5,943 nucleotides of DNA from Methanobacteriota archaeon (GTDB lineage: Archaea > Halobacteriota > Methanomicrobia > Methanomicrobiales > Methanospirillaceae): positions 1-5,943 of the forward strand of contig WRER01000066.1 of NCBI GenBank assembly GCA_009779205.1. Direction: 5' to 3'. Below are positions 4,146 through 5,943 of the stretch, piece after piece. Under the pieces are notes generated by a model. The model had not been told where the DNA came from, searched no databases, and saw only the letters and a list, made by a program, of their open reading frames with translations. Within the stretch, counting starts at the first letter, position 1. Each line of letters starts with the position of its first letter. The translations under genes were made by a program, and so were the position numbers.

Positions 4146-5870
4146 ATGAACATGATTAAGTTTCCTAGAGAATTATCTGTAATTACCGTAGCTTTTCTGC
4201 TCATCGTTATTGTTAAAATTGCTATTTCATTTTATTTTGCAGGGCCACAATCACTACCTGATGCAACTGAATACGACTACATGGCACAATCTATTCTAGA
4301 TGGTACCTTTATGGAATCAGTGCCATCTGGAGATCATTTTCCACCTGGTTATTCGTTTCTTATCAGTTTAGCATACTTGTTTGGTACCGATAAAGTTCTG
4401 ATATATCACACTCAATTAATAATTAATGCAATCATTGCAGCACTCATAATATTTCCAAGTTATTGTATATTGAGAGATTGGTGTTCAAAAGAAATTGCAA
4501 TATGTGGCTCAATTATTGTTGCAACATTACCTGCCATATCAGCATATACCGGTTTACTAATGAGTGAAAATCTTTTTTTACCACTAACTGTTTTTGCATT
4601 ATATTTCATATACAGGAGTTTTTCTGAAGATAATGAAGGATATCTCTTTTCAGTACTTGCAGGACTGTCAATATTTTACCTTGTATTCACCAGGTTTACC
4701 GGACTTGCAATGGTTATAGCTCTCATTGTTGGATTCATGGTACACCTCTATCTGCAAAAGAAATCCGGCAAAAATGCACGAACTGCATTACAATATACCT
4801 GGCCGGCACTTGCATGTTGCTTCATCCCCTTAATCATATGGAGATTATTCATTTCAATCAACAAAAATACACTGTTGCCATTTACGGGCACTGATTCAAT
4901 GATATCAAATACCCTTGAAACTGCTACAACGAACTTCTTTGAAGTCGTGCGAGTAGTTGTCCTTCAAGTTGACTATGTGCTTCTTTCTTCCTACATCGTA
5001 TTTGCCGTTCTTGCTATGTATGCAATGGCAACCCTATTATCACGTCCATCACATATAACAGAATATTTACCTAACAAATGCAAGAGCAGAAGTGATTCCT
5101 TATGTATAATGGCAGTTATAACTCCAACACTCATATTTCTTCTGGCATTACTTCCCATGCCAAATCTGATTGCAAACCATCCATACCTGCATGGCAGATA
5201 TTTTGATCCAATAATTCCGCTCGTTTTCATATTTGGAATAATCGGACTACAGGCTATCGCAAATCAACCGAGTACAATTAAAAATAGATCTAGTATACTT
5301 CTCATTGGAGCAAGCATACTTGTATCAATATGCACACTCACACTTTTTTCATGGAACACTCATTTCGATGCATTGCAAAATGCGTCACTCCTTTATTTAT
5401 TCCAATTTGAATCATTTATTGCAATTTTGATAATAGTTGGGATGTTTGGATTCCTATTTCCAATTATCGTAACTATGTGCAAACATATTCAGATAATGAG
5501 ATTATTTTTATCAATGATAATCTTGTTAAATTGTATGATTGCAGTTCCATTATATCAAACGGAAATACAGTTCTCGAATAATTTCGATAATGTCGGTGTT
5601 ATTGGAAAGGTGATTCAGTATAACATTGATCCGGAAGCTGTAATCATTTGGGATAGCAGTTCCCTTGAATCGCCTTGGAATGTATTCATGTATGCTCTTA
5701 TCGATTATTGGATTGTAAACGACTTCCGCTCTATACATTTGGCAAATTCTGCATCATCAGGTGATTACTCTGCACTTGAAGGCGGAGACTATATTATTAC
5801 AGCGTTAGCAGGTAGCACGGAGCCGTTGTACATCTCACCATCAGGATTAGCATTATACTCCTTGAGATAA
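4146..5870 (+). CDS. Polytopic membrane protein, GT-C fold glycosyltransferase (ArnT/PMT-like, GT39/GT83-type)
   Basis: The protein has 574 residues with about 11-13 predicted transmembrane segments from residue 11 to about 470, then a soluble C-terminal domain (about 471-574). Between TM1 and TM2 is an acidic outer loop PDATEYDYMAQSIL (38-51; D39, E42, D44), followed by FPPGYSFLISL (65-75). This resembles the metal/lipid-phosphate donor loop of GT-C enzymes. Further typical marks are LLMSENLFLPL (137-147) and GRYFDPIIPL (350-359). Such enzymes use polyprenyl-phosphate sugars to glycosylate proteins or lipids on the outer face of the membrane. Donor and acceptor are unknown. The start could also be the second Met at 4152. 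Sampled G+C is lower than in the neighbouring genes, suggesting a separate origin. The gene is preceded by its own promoter region and is unlikely to be in an operon with DUF2115. Confidence 0.75.
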   Translation: MNMIKFPRELSVITVAFLLIVIVKIAISFYFAGPQSLPDATEYDYMAQSILDGTFMESVPSGDHFPPGYSFLISLAYLFGTDKVLIYHTQLIINAIIAALIIFPSYCILRDWCSKEIAICGSIIVATLPAISAYTGLLMSENLFLPLTVFALYFIYRSFSEDNEGYLFSVLAGLSIFYLVFTRFTGLAMVIALIVGFMVHLYLQKKSGKNARTALQYTWPALACCFIPLIIWRLFISINKNTLLPFTGTDSMISNTLETATTNFFEVVRVVVLQVDYVLLSSYIVFAVLAMYAMATLLSRPSHITEYLPNKCKSRSDSLCIMAVITPTLIFLLALLPMPNLIANHPYLHGRYFDPIIPLVFIFGIIGLQAIANQPSTIKNRSSILLIGASILVSICTLTLFSWNTHFDALQNASLLYLFQFESFIAILIIVGMFGFLFPIIVTMCKHIQIMRLFLSMIILLNCMIAVPLYQTEIQFSNNFDNVGVIGKVIQYNIDPEAVIIWDSSSLESPWNVFMYALIDYWIVNDFRSIHLANSASSGDYSALEGGDYIITALAGSTEPLYISPSGLALYSLR

Positions 5871-5907
5871 TTTCCGATGAGGTCTGGTACATCCATTCTT
5901 GAACTAT

Positions 5908-5912
5908 GGTGA
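5908..5912 (+). promoter_or_regulatory. Possible Shine-Dalgarno site for a gene starting at 5920
   Basis: GGTGA matches the core of the archaeal Shine-Dalgarno consensus and sits 7 bases before an ATG at 5920 that stays open to the window end. Confidence 0.35.
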
Positions 5913-5919
5913 CGAACAC

Positions 5920-5943
5920 ATGAACCAGAAACATCAAAAAATA
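5920..5943 (+). CDS. Possible start of a further gene, cut by window edge
   Basis: Eight codons are visible, reading MNQKHQKI. Support is limited to the well-placed GGTGA upstream and an open frame to the end of the window. It lies 49 bases after the glycosyltransferase stop on the same strand, which would fit an operon of surface-glycan genes. Too little is seen to assign a family. Confidence 0.33.

Noticed and set aside
5790..5943. Minus-strand open frame entering from the right edge and ending inside the glycosyltransferase gene
   Set aside because: It would overlap the C-terminal coding region of a well-supported plus-strand gene by about 80 bases, and no family was recognised. The GGTGA-ATG at 5920 on the plus strand is the better explanation, though not certain.
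1..5943. CRISPR arrays, tRNA or rRNA genes, insertion sequences
   Set aside because: I saw no regularly spaced repeat-spacer pattern, no tRNA cloverleaf or TTCGA-type arm in a consistent setting, no rRNA segment, and no transposase gene with terminal inverted repeats.

Overview
The window looks like chromosomal DNA from a methanogenic archaeon, most likely of the order Methanomicrobiales. The main reasons are a DUF2115 (UPF0305)-type protein, a family I know from methanogens; a hybrid cluster protein with the N-terminal cysteine spacing seen in strict anaerobes; an acetate-uptake-family transporter; a stand-alone archaeal-style glutamate synthase FMN domain; TATA-like boxes; and Shine-Dalgarno sites such as GGTGA and GGTGGAG. 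The genus cannot be fixed from the sequence alone.

Layout. Positions 1-98 (minus) hold the first 32 codons of hcp (hybrid cluster protein). It diverges from an HxlR-family regulator (plus, start chosen at 183, end 548) across an 84-base AT-rich gap with two sets of short direct repeats. Positions 549-824 are non-coding: TATA-like boxes, then a GC-rich inverted-repeat element (639-688), then the leader of a SatP/YaaH-type acetate transporter (825-1421), which ends in a hairpin and T-tract (1449-1506). Next is an apparent two-gene operon: a rubredoxin fused to the FMN/[3Fe-4S] synthase domain of glutamate synthase (1559-2965), overlapping by ATGA with a DUF2115-like protein (2962-3732). Positions 3733-4145 are mostly non-coding, with a doubtful 35-codon ORF, a second GCCTGC/GCAGGC hairpin, a short T-tract and an AT-rich palindrome-bearing stretch. 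An AT-rich gene for a GT-C-type polytopic membrane glycosyltransferase follows (4146-5870), and a possible new gene starts at 5920.

How the parts may fit together. The left half suggests nitrosative or redox-stress defence (Hcp) beside a possible thiol-sensing HxlR regulator. The middle suggests carbon and nitrogen assimilation: acetate uptake, and a rubredoxin-wired relative of glutamate synthase coupled to a protein of unknown function. The right end looks like a separate, compositionally different surface-glycan locus. The most novel item is the rubredoxin-GltB2 fusion, which lacks a glutaminase domain and the usual His-His motif, translationally coupled to DUF2115. All functional links between genes are inference from arrangement.
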